NCBI GenBank assembly: GCA_963573385.1
Contig: CAUYLG010041542.1
Location: 23,190-87,189 of the forward strand
Reading direction: 5' to 3'
DNA from: Cacajao melanocephalus
Lineage: Eukaryota > Chordata > Mammalia > Primates > Pitheciidae
Length of the DNA stretch: 64,000 bases
Shown here one piece after another: positions 44,064 to 64,000 of the stretch. The number at the start of each line of letters is the position of its first letter. The stretch's first letter is position 1. Under the pieces are notes generated by a model that saw nothing but the letters and a program-made list of their open reading frames with translations, did no database searches and had not been told where the DNA came from. Made by a program: the position numbers and the translations under genes.

Positions 44064-44681
44064 TTACATCTATACCAACAACTTTTTGTTGCTATGGATA
44101 CTACAGATTCTCCTGAATTAAAACTCTAATGTAGTCTGTTCAGCATTTACTGAGTAATACTACTATATCATGGCAATATGGCCCTTTAATACTAAGGAGG
44201 TATATGGTAGAAGCTATTTGAACACTCATCTAAATGTTATTAATGATACTTGGCAGTTTTCTCAATGCTTAATGATACTCCTTACTTCCCATTCCAGGGT
44301 AGGGGAGGGTTTGGTCCCAGGCTATGGACAAACTGCTAATTTGATTGAAGTGTGGATTATTTTTCATGGGAAAGGGAAGTGATAGGGAATGACCAAGAGC
44401 ATCCACTTTTTACTTGTGTATGGATCGAGTATTAGTAATAGTTTCCAAGCCTCATTTATTATACCATGAATGGACAGACTTGCCAGTCAAGTTCATGTAC
44501 CCAGATAATGGTCCTTCACATGGAAACAAAGTATACTGCAGTTTACAGCATGTGTCTCTTTTCAAACCAGTTCAGTGTTTTCACCTTGATGACCACTCCT
44601 GCTAACAGTTCTCATAAAGCTCTTCTCTGCTCCCCAAATCATTGTATTTTGAAGCTATGTCAAATATTTACATAGAAAGGA

Positions 44682-44687
44682 AATAAA
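44682..44687 (+). terminator. Distal poly(A) hexamer
   Basis: AATAAA followed by a TTGTGCTTTG and later TGTGTTTATG-rich stretch. It could serve a long CNIH1 3' UTR; not proven. Confidence 0.3.
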
Positions 44688-45731
44688 GTTGTGCTTTGAA
44701 ACCAGCAAAATACTTTCCTTTGTGCAACACCTCTCTTTTCCTTCTGTGTTTATGAATAGAGAGTTCATGGAATATTATTGCCGTGGTGCAAATAATGACT
44801 TCTGTGTGTCACTTGTACCCTCTAGGTGTGAGTTTTCACTTTAGGTGTGGCTATATCCTAGCAGTGTATCAAGCCCACTCAAATAATGACCTACATTTAA
44901 AAGTATGTCTAGTTTACTTACTTATGTCATTTAACACCCATAAGTGTGCATTTCCCAATCAGTTGTATGATTGTAAATCAGAAATTTGGATGGCAAAAAT
45001 ATTCTAAAACATTTTGTAGGGTAAAGAAAAATATTAATATTTCGTCTAGCATTGCTCATAAAAGTACTCATGTTCATCATTTTTGGAAACTATTAATCAT
45101 GCTAGCCTTAAAATCATCTTAAGCTCCTTTGCTCAAACCAGTCATTGATCTGCAGTTTGACCAGCAGCTAGTAAGCCTGTGTACTACCAGTATAGCTTAG
45201 AGGATGGTTTTGAATTAATACCTTAGAATAATGTCAAAAGTAAAACCGTGGTTCTATTGCTAAATATATCAACTAGCTTACTTTTAACAATTTGACTCCG
45301 AAATTCAGAATTCTAAAGCTAAATGTCTAAAAAAGGTAACTGCAGCTTGTTCTGCTGATTTTGGAAAATAGTATTAACCATGTGAGATATCTGGGTTGGA
45401 GTGAAGGTCTTATCCTGCATTAATTTTGTTAATGCGCATTGTAGAAGATGTAGGGAACATCCTGACATGCATAAGAACTGCATCTCATAATTTTATTGTG
45501 TAGTGCTTTTTCTAAATATTTACATTTCTTTGGTTACCATGTTCATATATTCTGGAGAAGTAAAATTTCTTGAGTGATTACTAGGCAGACCCTAAGAGAA
45601 ACATAAAATGTAGTTAGCTTATGGTTTGTTAAAATCTCAGCTAACCTTAATGGTGCCGTACCTGCTGTCCACAAAAAATGCCCTTAAGTAGCCCTACCTT
45701 ACTTCTTAGAGCTTATTTTGCTTTTGTATTT

Positions 45732-45737
45732 AATAAA
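45732..45737 (+). terminator. Second distal poly(A) hexamer
   Basis: AATAAA with a GT-rich CCTTGTGTAGTTTATG stretch about 20 bases downstream, a textbook layout. It may mark a far-distal CNIH1 3' end. Confidence 0.3.
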
Positions 45738-46049
45738 AACTGTCTTAAATGTCTCCTTGTGTAGTTTATGCATAATGGTTGAGTCCGTGTGTTAATTCAG
45801 TTTCAAATGCCACCAGTTTGTGTATGACCAGGACTCAGATTCTTTGTCCCCTTCCCTCATTGTTTTGGGGATATCACACAGGTTAGGTAGAGAAACTACT
45901 TCTCCCTGGAATGCTGGAATGATATGTTTTTTAACTTAACTGGACAATTATATTTTAGTAGTGACATCTCATGTTTCTCTGTTATGGAATAATTGATGTT
46001 TTCCCTTAGTATTAAAGTAGTTTAGTCAAGCATTTAAAAAATTAAAAAA

Positions 46050-46341
46050 AATTTTTTTTTGAAACAGGGTCTCACTGTCGTCCAGGCTGGAGTGCAGTGG
46101 TGTTATCATGGCTCACTGTAGCCTTTGCCTCCTTAGGCTCAAGCGATCTTCCCACCTCAGCCTTCCAAGTAGCTGGGACCACAGACGCACACCACCACAC
46201 CCAGGTTAATTTTTCATTTTTAGTAGAAACAGGGTTTTGTTACATTGCCCAGGCTGGTCTTGAACTCCTGAGGTCAAGCGATTTGCCTGCCTCAGCCTCC
46301 CATAGTGCTGGGATTACAGGCGTGAGCCACTGCACCTGGCC
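46050..46341 (-). mobile_element. Alu with target-site duplication
   Basis: TAGTCAAGCATTT before and TACTCAAGCATTT after a full antisense Alu. Confidence 0.95.
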
Positions 46342-46519
46342 TACTCAAGCATTTTTAATGTAGAGGCTTAAATAGCACTTGCTGTGAAAATTGAAAGATG
46401 CATATACTTTGAAAATTCAGTTGATTATTAAAGTATTTGATTAATCCATGCCAATATTCTCTCTCCATTTTCCTACGTATTCATGAATAAGCTATGTATT
46501 TATGTTGAGAGAAGGATAA

Positions 46520-46862
46520 TATATGTGCTTCTCAACTTACAATGGAGTCATCTCTGGATAAACCTATTTTAAGTTGAAAATGTAAGTCACAAATGCATTT
46601 AATCCACCTAACCTACCAAGCATCATAGCTTAGCCAACCTTAGATGTACTCATAACATTTACATCACAATAATCTAACATAAAGCCTATTTTGTAATAAA
46701 GTGTTGAATATCTCAAGAAACCAATTTCAACACTGTATTGAGAGTGAAAAACAGAATGGTTGTATGAATACTTGAACTACAGTTTCTACCAAATACTTCT
46801 TTCATACCATTGTAAAGTTGAGAAATCCTAAGTTGAACCATAATAGGTTGGGGACTGTCTGT
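46520..46862. mobile_element. Tigger-type MITE
   Basis: CTTCTCAACTTACAATGGAG at one end and its diverged inverted partner CTAAGTTGAACCATAATAGG at the other. It is non-coding. Confidence 0.7.
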
Positions 46863-47119
46863 AAAAGATTTGCTAATGTAAATTTCAATGTCTAATAGAA
46901 ATTGTGATTTTAATATTGTATATGGTTATAATACCAAAATCACGAAGAAGGCCAATCTATTATTTGTGTGTACTTTAAAAAAATGCCTTTCTTGCTATAA
47001 CTTTTGGCATTTATTATATGAGAAAAGAAATCCCTAGGTTACTTCTGGGATATGTGATCCTCTTACCTTCCTTAATCTCATAAAATGTTAAGTTCTAGAA
47101 ACAGTGTACGTATAAAAGT

Positions 47120-47393
47120 ACAGTCAGCCCTCTATCTATGGGTTCCAAATCCGCTGACTCAACTGCAGATTAAAAATATTTGAAAAATAAAAAATAATAC
47201 AAATAAAACCAATACAGTATAATAACTACACTTCATTTACATTGCATTAGGTATTATAAGTAGAGACGATTTAAAGTATACAAATACTACACCATTTTAT
47301 ATCAGAGACTTGAGTATCCATGGATTTTGCTGTTGGGGGTGGGGTAGGGGCTCATGTAACCAACCCTGAGGATACCGAGGGATGACGGTATTA
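47120..47393. mobile_element. Tigger-type MITE (MER8-like)
   Basis: ACAGTCAGCCCTCTATCTAT at one end and GGATACCGAGGGATGACGGT at the other. Confidence 0.7.
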
Positions 47394-47545
47394 ACATTGA
47401 TCTTACATTACAGTACATACTAGTGCTCTGAAGTTCCCAAACAGTGCTGGTAATTGTTTTGCAGTATTTTGTGTTGAAATTCAAGCAGTTCATCAGGAGC
47501 AAGAAGAGTACTGTGAGACAAAATAAGACTTTTAGTCATTGTATG

Positions 47546-47845
47546 GTTTTTTTTTTTTTTTGAGACGAATCTCTGTTGCCCAGGCTGGAGTGCAGTGGCG
47601 CGATCTTGGCTCACTGCGACCTCTGCCTCTGTCTTCCTGGGTTCAAGCGATTTTCCTGCTTCAGCCTCCCAAGTGTCTGGGATTACAGGCGTGCACTACC
47701 ATGCTCAACTAATTTTTGTATTTTTAGTAGAGATAGGGTTTCATCATGTTGGCCAGGCTGGTCTCAAACTCCTGACCTCAAGTGATTCTCTCACCTTGCT
47801 CTCCCAGAGTGCTGGGATTACAGGTGTGAGTGACCACGCCCAGCT
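47546..47845 (-). mobile_element. Alu
   Basis: Full antisense Alu. Confidence 0.95.
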
Positions 47846-48838
47846 GGTCTTTGAATAATTCTTTAAAAATGAAATTTTGATGTGGCAAAACTTTGTCTTT
47901 TGAATGAGTCTGCAACCTGGTCGTCATAGCCAAATAACCATTGGTTCACACTTGTAATTATCAGTAGCCAAGAGAGCCATGTGACTACTCTAAGCCCTAC
48001 TGAAACTACTGATTGATTGACTGTTAAAACAAGTGTGTCTGTTTAATGTGATCCTTGTCTACAGCCCAAATGACTGTTTTGGGTAACTCAAAGTGGAATT
48101 TAAAGATGAAAAAAATTACGTTTCACAGCATAGGGGGAAGCGAAGGAGTAAGAGAGTTGGATAATTGTTAACCTGTAGTTAAGTAATTTATGAAATAAAT
48201 GTGAAAGGATTAAGCTCATTCCGTGTAGTTCTAGGGTGTAAAAAAAAAGCGGAGCAGCTGTCTGAACCAGTGCATTCCTCATCTCTGAAAATGTTCCAGC
48301 AGATAGTGAATACACACCCTTGGGGCTGATCCAGCACTGGGAGAGGTGACTGGAAGACTCACCGGATCCTTTTCAATTCTGTAGATGAAGTAAAAAGCAG
48401 AAGAAGTTTTGGGAGGAATAGAGGGGGAGGGGGACATTATTTAAAAGTAAGTTTGGGCACTCGTACCAATTGCCATACTTACTACTTTGTCATATGCTAC
48501 ACCCAGTGGTTACAAACAGTAAAATGAAGTGCAAGTGCAGTACTAAATATTAAAAAGATGCAGTCAAATATTTTTCCATATGCTTGTTTTCAGCATTACC
48601 TCCAGGTAAAATATACCAGAGCAACCAGTTCAAAAAGGCAAATTTCATACCAATTTTCCTATCTCTGCTATAAGAAATAAAAGAGAAACAATGAGTTTTG
48701 TCAATAAAAGCTTTACGAATATCTGCACATGTACATTTACATTCAAGTTGATGACACTAGCAGTTTCATTTCATTGCAAATTATGCTAGAGAACTCTGAT
48801 ATTTCAGACATGGTCATATATGTGCTATTTGAAATTCT

Positions 48839-59058
<10,220 letters not shown>

Positions 59059-59544
59059 CTACAAGTAATAATAAAGCAAGTAAAAAGGTCAGCTTTTGGT
59101 CATATATAACAGGTATGTTTTAACACTTACCTAGATAGCTACTTTATAAAGTCATTCCACATGATCATTGATATGTTTCAGTTCTATTTTGAATGTGAAT
59201 GTCAATTTCTTCTATTTCTAGGAATATAATTACAGGGGTTCATCCTCATCAAGGATTCTGTATTCTGTGTCTTTTCTGTAACAAGTACCTGGTTATAGTC
59301 CTCAGCCTCCTTTGTACCCCAGGCCTTAAGCTTTATTAAGATGGGAAAAGCAGAACTGAAGAACTGTGACTGCAGATCTGGAAGGGACGAAAGGTAGATC
59401 TATGTTTCTTTATCTAGAGTCCACCATGAAGGCTTCCCAAAGTGTGTTCATCAGTGCTGACGGTCTGTGAAATTTCCTTATTGCTCAGTACAGAGAATGA
59501 TGTGTAGTTGATAAGATACTTGTTCTAAAAATATTGTTGGCATG
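59059..59544. other. CDKN3: CDKN3 intron between exon and L1
   Basis: I searched here for the preceding CDKN3 exon (ending in LCALPG) and did not find it. It must lie beyond the L1. Confidence 0.6.
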
Positions 59545-59819
59545 GATGTGGTGAAAAGGGAACGCTTTTACACTGTTGGTGGGAATGTAAACTAGTACAA
59601 CCGCTATGGAAAACAATGTGGAGATGGCTTAAAGAACTGAAAGCAGATCTACCATTTGACCAGCAATCCTGCTACTAGGTATATACCCAGAGGAAAATAA
59701 GTCATTATATGAAAAAGATATTTGCACACATGTATTTCTAGCAGCATAATTTGCAATTGCAAAAATATGGACCCAGCCCATAATGCTCATCAGTCAATAG
59801 TAGATAAAGAAAATGTGAG
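59545..59819 (+). mobile_element. Older L1 ORF2 3' fragment
   Basis: Contains the well-known stretch CACTGTTGGTGGGAATGTAA and on to TATACCCAGAGGAAA. It is interrupted at 59820 by the younger L1. Confidence 0.85.
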
Positions 59820-60811
59820 ATTCCCAGGCAAGATGGCCAAATAGGAAGAGCTCTGGTCTGCAGTTCCCAGCAAGACTAGTGCAGAAGATGGGTGAGTGGC
59901 ACCTGGAACACCAGCAAGACAGAACCGTTCACTCCCCTGGAAAGGGGGCTGAAGTCAGGGAGCCAAGTGGTCTTGCTCAGTGGATCCCACCCTCAATGGA
60001 GCCCAACAAGCTAAGATCCACTGGCTTGAAATTCTCTCTGCCAGCACAGCAGTCTGAAGTCAACCTAGGACACTCAAGTTTGGCGGGGGGAGGGGCATCC
60101 ACCATTACTGAGGCTTGAGTAAGTGGTTTTCCCCTCACGGTGTAAACAAAGCCACCTGGAAGTTCGAACTGGGTGCGGAACCCACCACAGCACTGCAAAG
60201 CCACTGAATCCAGCCTGCCTCTCTAGTTTCCTCCTTTCTGGGCAGTGCTACTCTGAAAGAAAGGCAGCAGCTCCAGCCAAGGGCTTATACATAAAACTCC
60301 CATCTCGCTGGGACAGAGCACATGGGGGAAGGGACGGCTGTGGGCGCAGCTTCAGCAGACTTAAATGTTCCTGCCTGCCAGCTCTGAGAACAACAGATCT
60401 CCCAGCACAGCGTTCAAGCACTCCTAAAGGACAGACCGCCTCCTCAGGTGGGTCCCTCACCCCCATGCCTCCTGATGGTGAGACACCTCCCAGCAGGGGT
60501 CAACAGACACCTCATACACGAGAGCTCTGGCTAGCATCTGGCAGGTGCCTCTCTGGGATGAAGCTTCCAGAGGAAGGAGCAGGCAGCAATCTTTGCTGTT
60601 CTGCAGCTTTCGCTGGTGATAATAGGCAAACAGGGTCTGGAGTGGACCTCCAGCAAACTCCAACAGACCTGAAGAAGAGAGGCCTAACTGTTAGAAGGAA
60701 AACTAACAAACAGAAAGCAACAGCATCAACATCAACAAAAAGGACACCTACACAAAAACCCCATCTGAAAGTCACCAACATCAAAGACCAAAGGTAAATA
60801 AATCCAGGAAG
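59820..60811 (+). promoter_or_regulatory. L1 5' UTR with internal promoter
   Basis: About 990 bases, GC-richer than its surroundings. The family's 5' UTR carries a sense promoter and, in many primate L1s, an antisense promoter. The long open frame at 60123-60797 is an accident of this GC-rich UTR, not a gene. Confidence 0.85.
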
Positions 60812-61863
60812 ATGAGAAAAAACCAGCATGAAAGGCTTAAAATTCCAAAAGCCAGAATGCTTCTTCTCTTTCAAAGGATCACAAGTCCTTGCCAGCATGG
60901 GAACAAAACTGGACAGAGAATGAGTTTGACAAATTGGCAGAAGTAGGCTTCAGAAGGTGGCGGCGGGGGGTGGGTAATAACAAACTCCTCTGAACTAAAT
61001 TAAAGGTGCATGTACTAATCCAATGCAAGGATGCTAAGAACCTTGATAAAAGGTTACAGAAAGTGCTAACTAGAATAACCAGTTTAGAGAAGAATATAAA
61101 TGACCTGATGGAGCTGAAAAACATAGCACAAGAACTTTGTGAAGCATACACAAGTATCAATAGCAGAATCGATCAAGTGGAAGAAAGGATATCAGAGATT
61201 GAAGATCAACTTAATAAAATAAAGTGTGAAGATGAGATTAGTGAGATCAGAGAATAAAGAATGAGAAGGAATAAACAAAGCCTCCAGGAACTATGGGACT
61301 ATGTGAAAAGACCAAAACTTACGTTTGATTGGTGTATCTGAAAGTGACAGGGAGAATGGAACCAAGATGAAAAACATTCTACAGAATATTATCCAGCGGA
61401 ACTTCCCCAAACTAGCAAGACAGGCCAACATTCAAATTCAGGAAATATAGAGAACATCACAAAGATACTCCTTGAGAAGAATAACACCAAGACACATAAT
61501 TGTCAGATTCATCAGGGCTGAAATGAAAGAAAAAATATTAAGGGCAGCCAGAGAGAAAGGTTGGGTTACCCACAAAGGGAAGCCCATCAGACTAACAGTG
61601 GATCTCTCTGCAGAAACCTTACAAGCCAGAAGAGAGTGGGGCCAATATTCAACATTCTTAAAGAAAAGAATTTTCAACCCAGAATTTCATATCCAGTCAA
61701 ACTAAACTTCATAAGCAAAGGAGAAATAAAATCCTTTACAGACAAGCAAATCCTGGGGTATTTTGTCACCACTAGGCCTGCCTTACAAGAGCTCCTGAAG
61801 GAAGTACTAAATACGGAAAGGAAAAACCAGTACGAGCCACTGCAAAAACCTACCAAAATGTAA
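60812..61863 (+). pseudogene. L1 ORF1 remnant
   Basis: ORF1 normally makes a trimeric RNA-binding chaperone. An ATG at 60812 is followed by a stop after about 45 codons. The coiled-coil part reads in the 61006-61257 frame. The RNA-binding part (RHIIVRF near 61490, ARREKGW-like near 61550) is split between two frames and ends with KPTKM and a stop at 61861-61863. At least two frameshifts are needed to connect it. Confidence 0.92.
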
Positions 61864-61953
61864 AGACCATCGATACTATGAAGAAACTGCATCAACTAAT
61901 GGGCAAAACAACCAGCTAGTATCATAATGATAGGATGAAATACACATATAAGA

Positions 61954-64000
61954 ATGATAACCTTAAATGTAAATGGGCTAAATTCCCCAATTAAATTAGA
62001 TAAAGAATCAAGATCTATAGGTGTGCTGTATCCAGTAGACCCATCTCATGTGCAAAGACAAATATAGGCTCAAAATAAAGGGATGGAGTAATATTTACCA
62101 AGCAAATGGAAAGCGAAAAAAGCAGGAGTCACAATCCTAGTCTCTGATAAAACAGATTTTAAACCAACAAAGATCAAAAGAGACATAGAAAGGCATTACA
62201 TAATGGTAAAGGGATCAATGCAACAAGACACGCTAACTATCCTAAATATAAATGCACCCAATAGAGGAGCATCCAGATTCATAACACAAGTTCTTAAAGA
62301 CCTTCAAAGAGACTTAGACTCACACACAATAATAGTGGGAGACTTTGACACCCCACTGTCATTATTCGACAGATCAACAAGACAGAAAATTAACAAGGAT
62401 ATTCAGGATTTGAACTCATATCTGGAACAAGTAGACCTAATAGACATCTACAGAACTCTCTACCCCAAATCAACAGAATATACATTCTTCTCAGCACCAC
62501 ATCGCATTTATTCTAAAATTGACCACATAATTGGAAGTAAAACACTCCTCAGCAAATTCAGAAGAATGGAAATCATAACAATCAGTCTCTCAGACCACAG
62601 TGCAGTCAAATTAGAACTCAGGATTAAGAAACTCACTCAAAACTGCACAACTCCATGGAAACTGAGCAACCTACTCCTGAATGACTACTGGGTAAATAAC
62701 AAAATTAAGGCAGAAATAAATAAGTTCTTTGAAACCAATGAGAACAAAGACACAGTGGACCAGAATCTCTGGAACACAGCTAAAGCAGTGTTTACAGGGA
62801 AATTTATGGCATTAAGTGCCCGTATGAGAAAGCAGAAAAGATCTAAGATCGATACCCTAACATCGCAATTGAAAGAACTAGAGAAGCAAGAGCAAACAAA
62901 TTCAAAAGCTAGCAGAAAACAAGAAATAACTAAGATCAGAGCAGAACTGATCTATCGAGACACAAAAAACCCTTCAAAAATCAATGAATCCAGGAGCTGG
63001 TTTTTTTGAAAAGATTAACAAAATAGATAGACGACTAGCCAGACTAATAAAGAAGAAAAGAGAGAAGAATCAAATAGACACACACAAAAAAATGATAAAG
63101 GGGATATCATCACTGATCCCACGGAAATACAAACTACAATCAGAGAATACCATTAACACCTCTATGCAAATAAACTAGAAAATCTAGAAGAAACAGATAA
63201 ATTCCTGGACACACACACCCTCCCAAGACTTACCCAGGAAGAAGTCAAATCCCTGAACAGACCAATAACAAGTTCTGAAATTGAGGCAGTCGTTAATAGC
63301 CTACCAACAAAAAAAAGCCCAGGACCAGACGGATTTACAGCCAAATTCTATCAGAGGTACAAAGAGGAGCTGGTACCATTCCTTCTGAAACTATTCCAAA
63401 CAGCAGAAAAAGAGGGACTCCTCCCTAGCTCATTATATGAAACCAACATCATCCTGACATCAAAACCTGGCAGAGACACAAAAAAAGAAAATTTCAGGCC
63501 AATATCCCTGATGAACACCGATGCAAAAATCCTCAATAAAATACTAGCAAACCAAATCCAGCAGCACATCAAAAAGCTTATCCACCACGATCAAGTTGGC
63601 TTCATCCCTGGGACGTAAGGCTAGTTCAATATATGCAAATCAATAAATGTAATCCATTACATAAACAGAACCAATGACACAACCCCATGATTACCTCAAT
63701 AGATGGAGAAAAGGCTTTTGATAAAATTCAACACCCCTTCATGCTAAAAACATTCAATAAACTAGGTATTGATGGAATGTATCTCAAAATAATAAGAGCT
63801 ATTTATGACAAACCCACAGCCAATATCATGGGCAAAAGCTGGAATGGGCAAAAGCCAGAAGCATTCCCTTTGAAAACTGGCACAAGACAAGGATGCCCTC
63901 TCTTACCACTCCTATTCAACATAGTATTGGAAGTTCTGGCTAGGGGAATCGGACAAGAGAAAGAAATAAAGGGTATTCAGATAGGAAGACAGGAAGTCTC
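61954..64000 (+). pseudogene. L1 ORF2 remnant (endonuclease and partial reverse transcriptase)
   Basis: ORF2 encodes endonuclease plus reverse transcriptase. An early deletion shifts the frame. TAG stops follow at 62018-62020 and 62036-62038, the latter at the position of endonuclease Glu-43. The longest open piece (62203-63009) has GDFDTPL where the family has GDFNTPL, so Asn-147 is Asp. Asp-205 and the SDH motif remain. The RT part shows [17 protein letters not shown] and TGTRQGCPL and runs off the window just before the FADD catalytic motif. Confidence 0.92.

Larger units (their letters stand above)
59820..64000 (+). mobile_element. Primate L1 (older L1PA/L1PB type), 5'-intact, degenerate, cut by window edge
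   Basis: The element starts with a typical L1 5' UTR (CAAGATGGCCAAATAGGAAG near the start) and continues through remnants of ORF1 and ORF2 to the window end inside the reverse transcriptase. It lies in a CDKN3 intron, antisense to that gene, and was inserted into an older L1 fragment ending at 59819. Many stops and frameshifts show it cannot move. The subfamily is judged by eye only. Confidence 0.93.

Noticed and set aside
60123..60797. 224-codon + strand open frame
   Set aside because: It lies wholly in the L1 5' UTR, is low in structure, and matches no protein I know.

Overview
This window is nuclear DNA from a primate. It is dense in Alu elements (about 40, of J, S and Y type) and carries primate L1, MaLR LTRs, MIR/L2 and Tigger/Charlie fossils. 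It contains vertebrate genes with GT-AG introns. Two real protein-coding genes can be read exon by exon, and both have intact splice sites and frames. They are CNIH1 (cornichon family AMPA receptor auxiliary protein 1, an ER-export cargo receptor) on the + strand and the 3' part of CDKN3 (the KAP dual-specificity phosphatase) on the - strand. In human these genes are neighbours on chromosome 14q22, so the window is the syntenic block read in the opposite orientation. Both proteins differ from the human proteins as I recall them: one residue in CNIH1 and nine in the visible 162 residues of CDKN3. A non-human anthropoid is therefore more likely than human, but I cannot name the species.

Layout. 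From 1 to 27.3 kb the sequence is intergenic and upstream of CNIH1. It holds a MaLR internal fragment, many Alus, three antisense L1M tails, an ERV LTR nested in one of them, an inverted pair of LTR-like fragments, MaLR LTRs, a Tigger-type DNA transposon, MER5A copies and a run of extra Alu right arms. An L2 ends just before the CNIH1 CpG island at 27.36-28.08 kb. CNIH1 occupies 27.6-42.2 kb in five coding exons with small introns containing repeats. From 42.2 to 48.7 kb lies the convergent interval between the two genes. It is unusually poor in repeats up to about 46 kb and contains spare poly(A) signals and a hairpin next to a 30-bp tandem repeat. CDKN3 exons lie on the - strand at 48.84-48.93, 50.90-51.00, 52.90-52.93, 55.78-56.00 and 59.01-59.06 kb. 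Earlier CDKN3 exons must lie beyond the right edge. From 59.82 kb to the end, a 5'-intact but mutationally dead primate L1 sits antisense in a CDKN3 intron and is cut by the window edge inside its reverse transcriptase.

I found no sign of a novel gene system, CRISPR or prokaryotic material. The two genes are independent: CNIH1 acts in COPII export from the ER, and CDKN3 acts in cell-cycle control by dephosphorylating CDK2. They are linked only by tail-to-tail placement. The more interesting signals are structural: fold-back and tandem rearrangements, an overlapping uORF in CNIH1, and an L1 promoter placed where its antisense activity would run into the CDKN3 3' exons.
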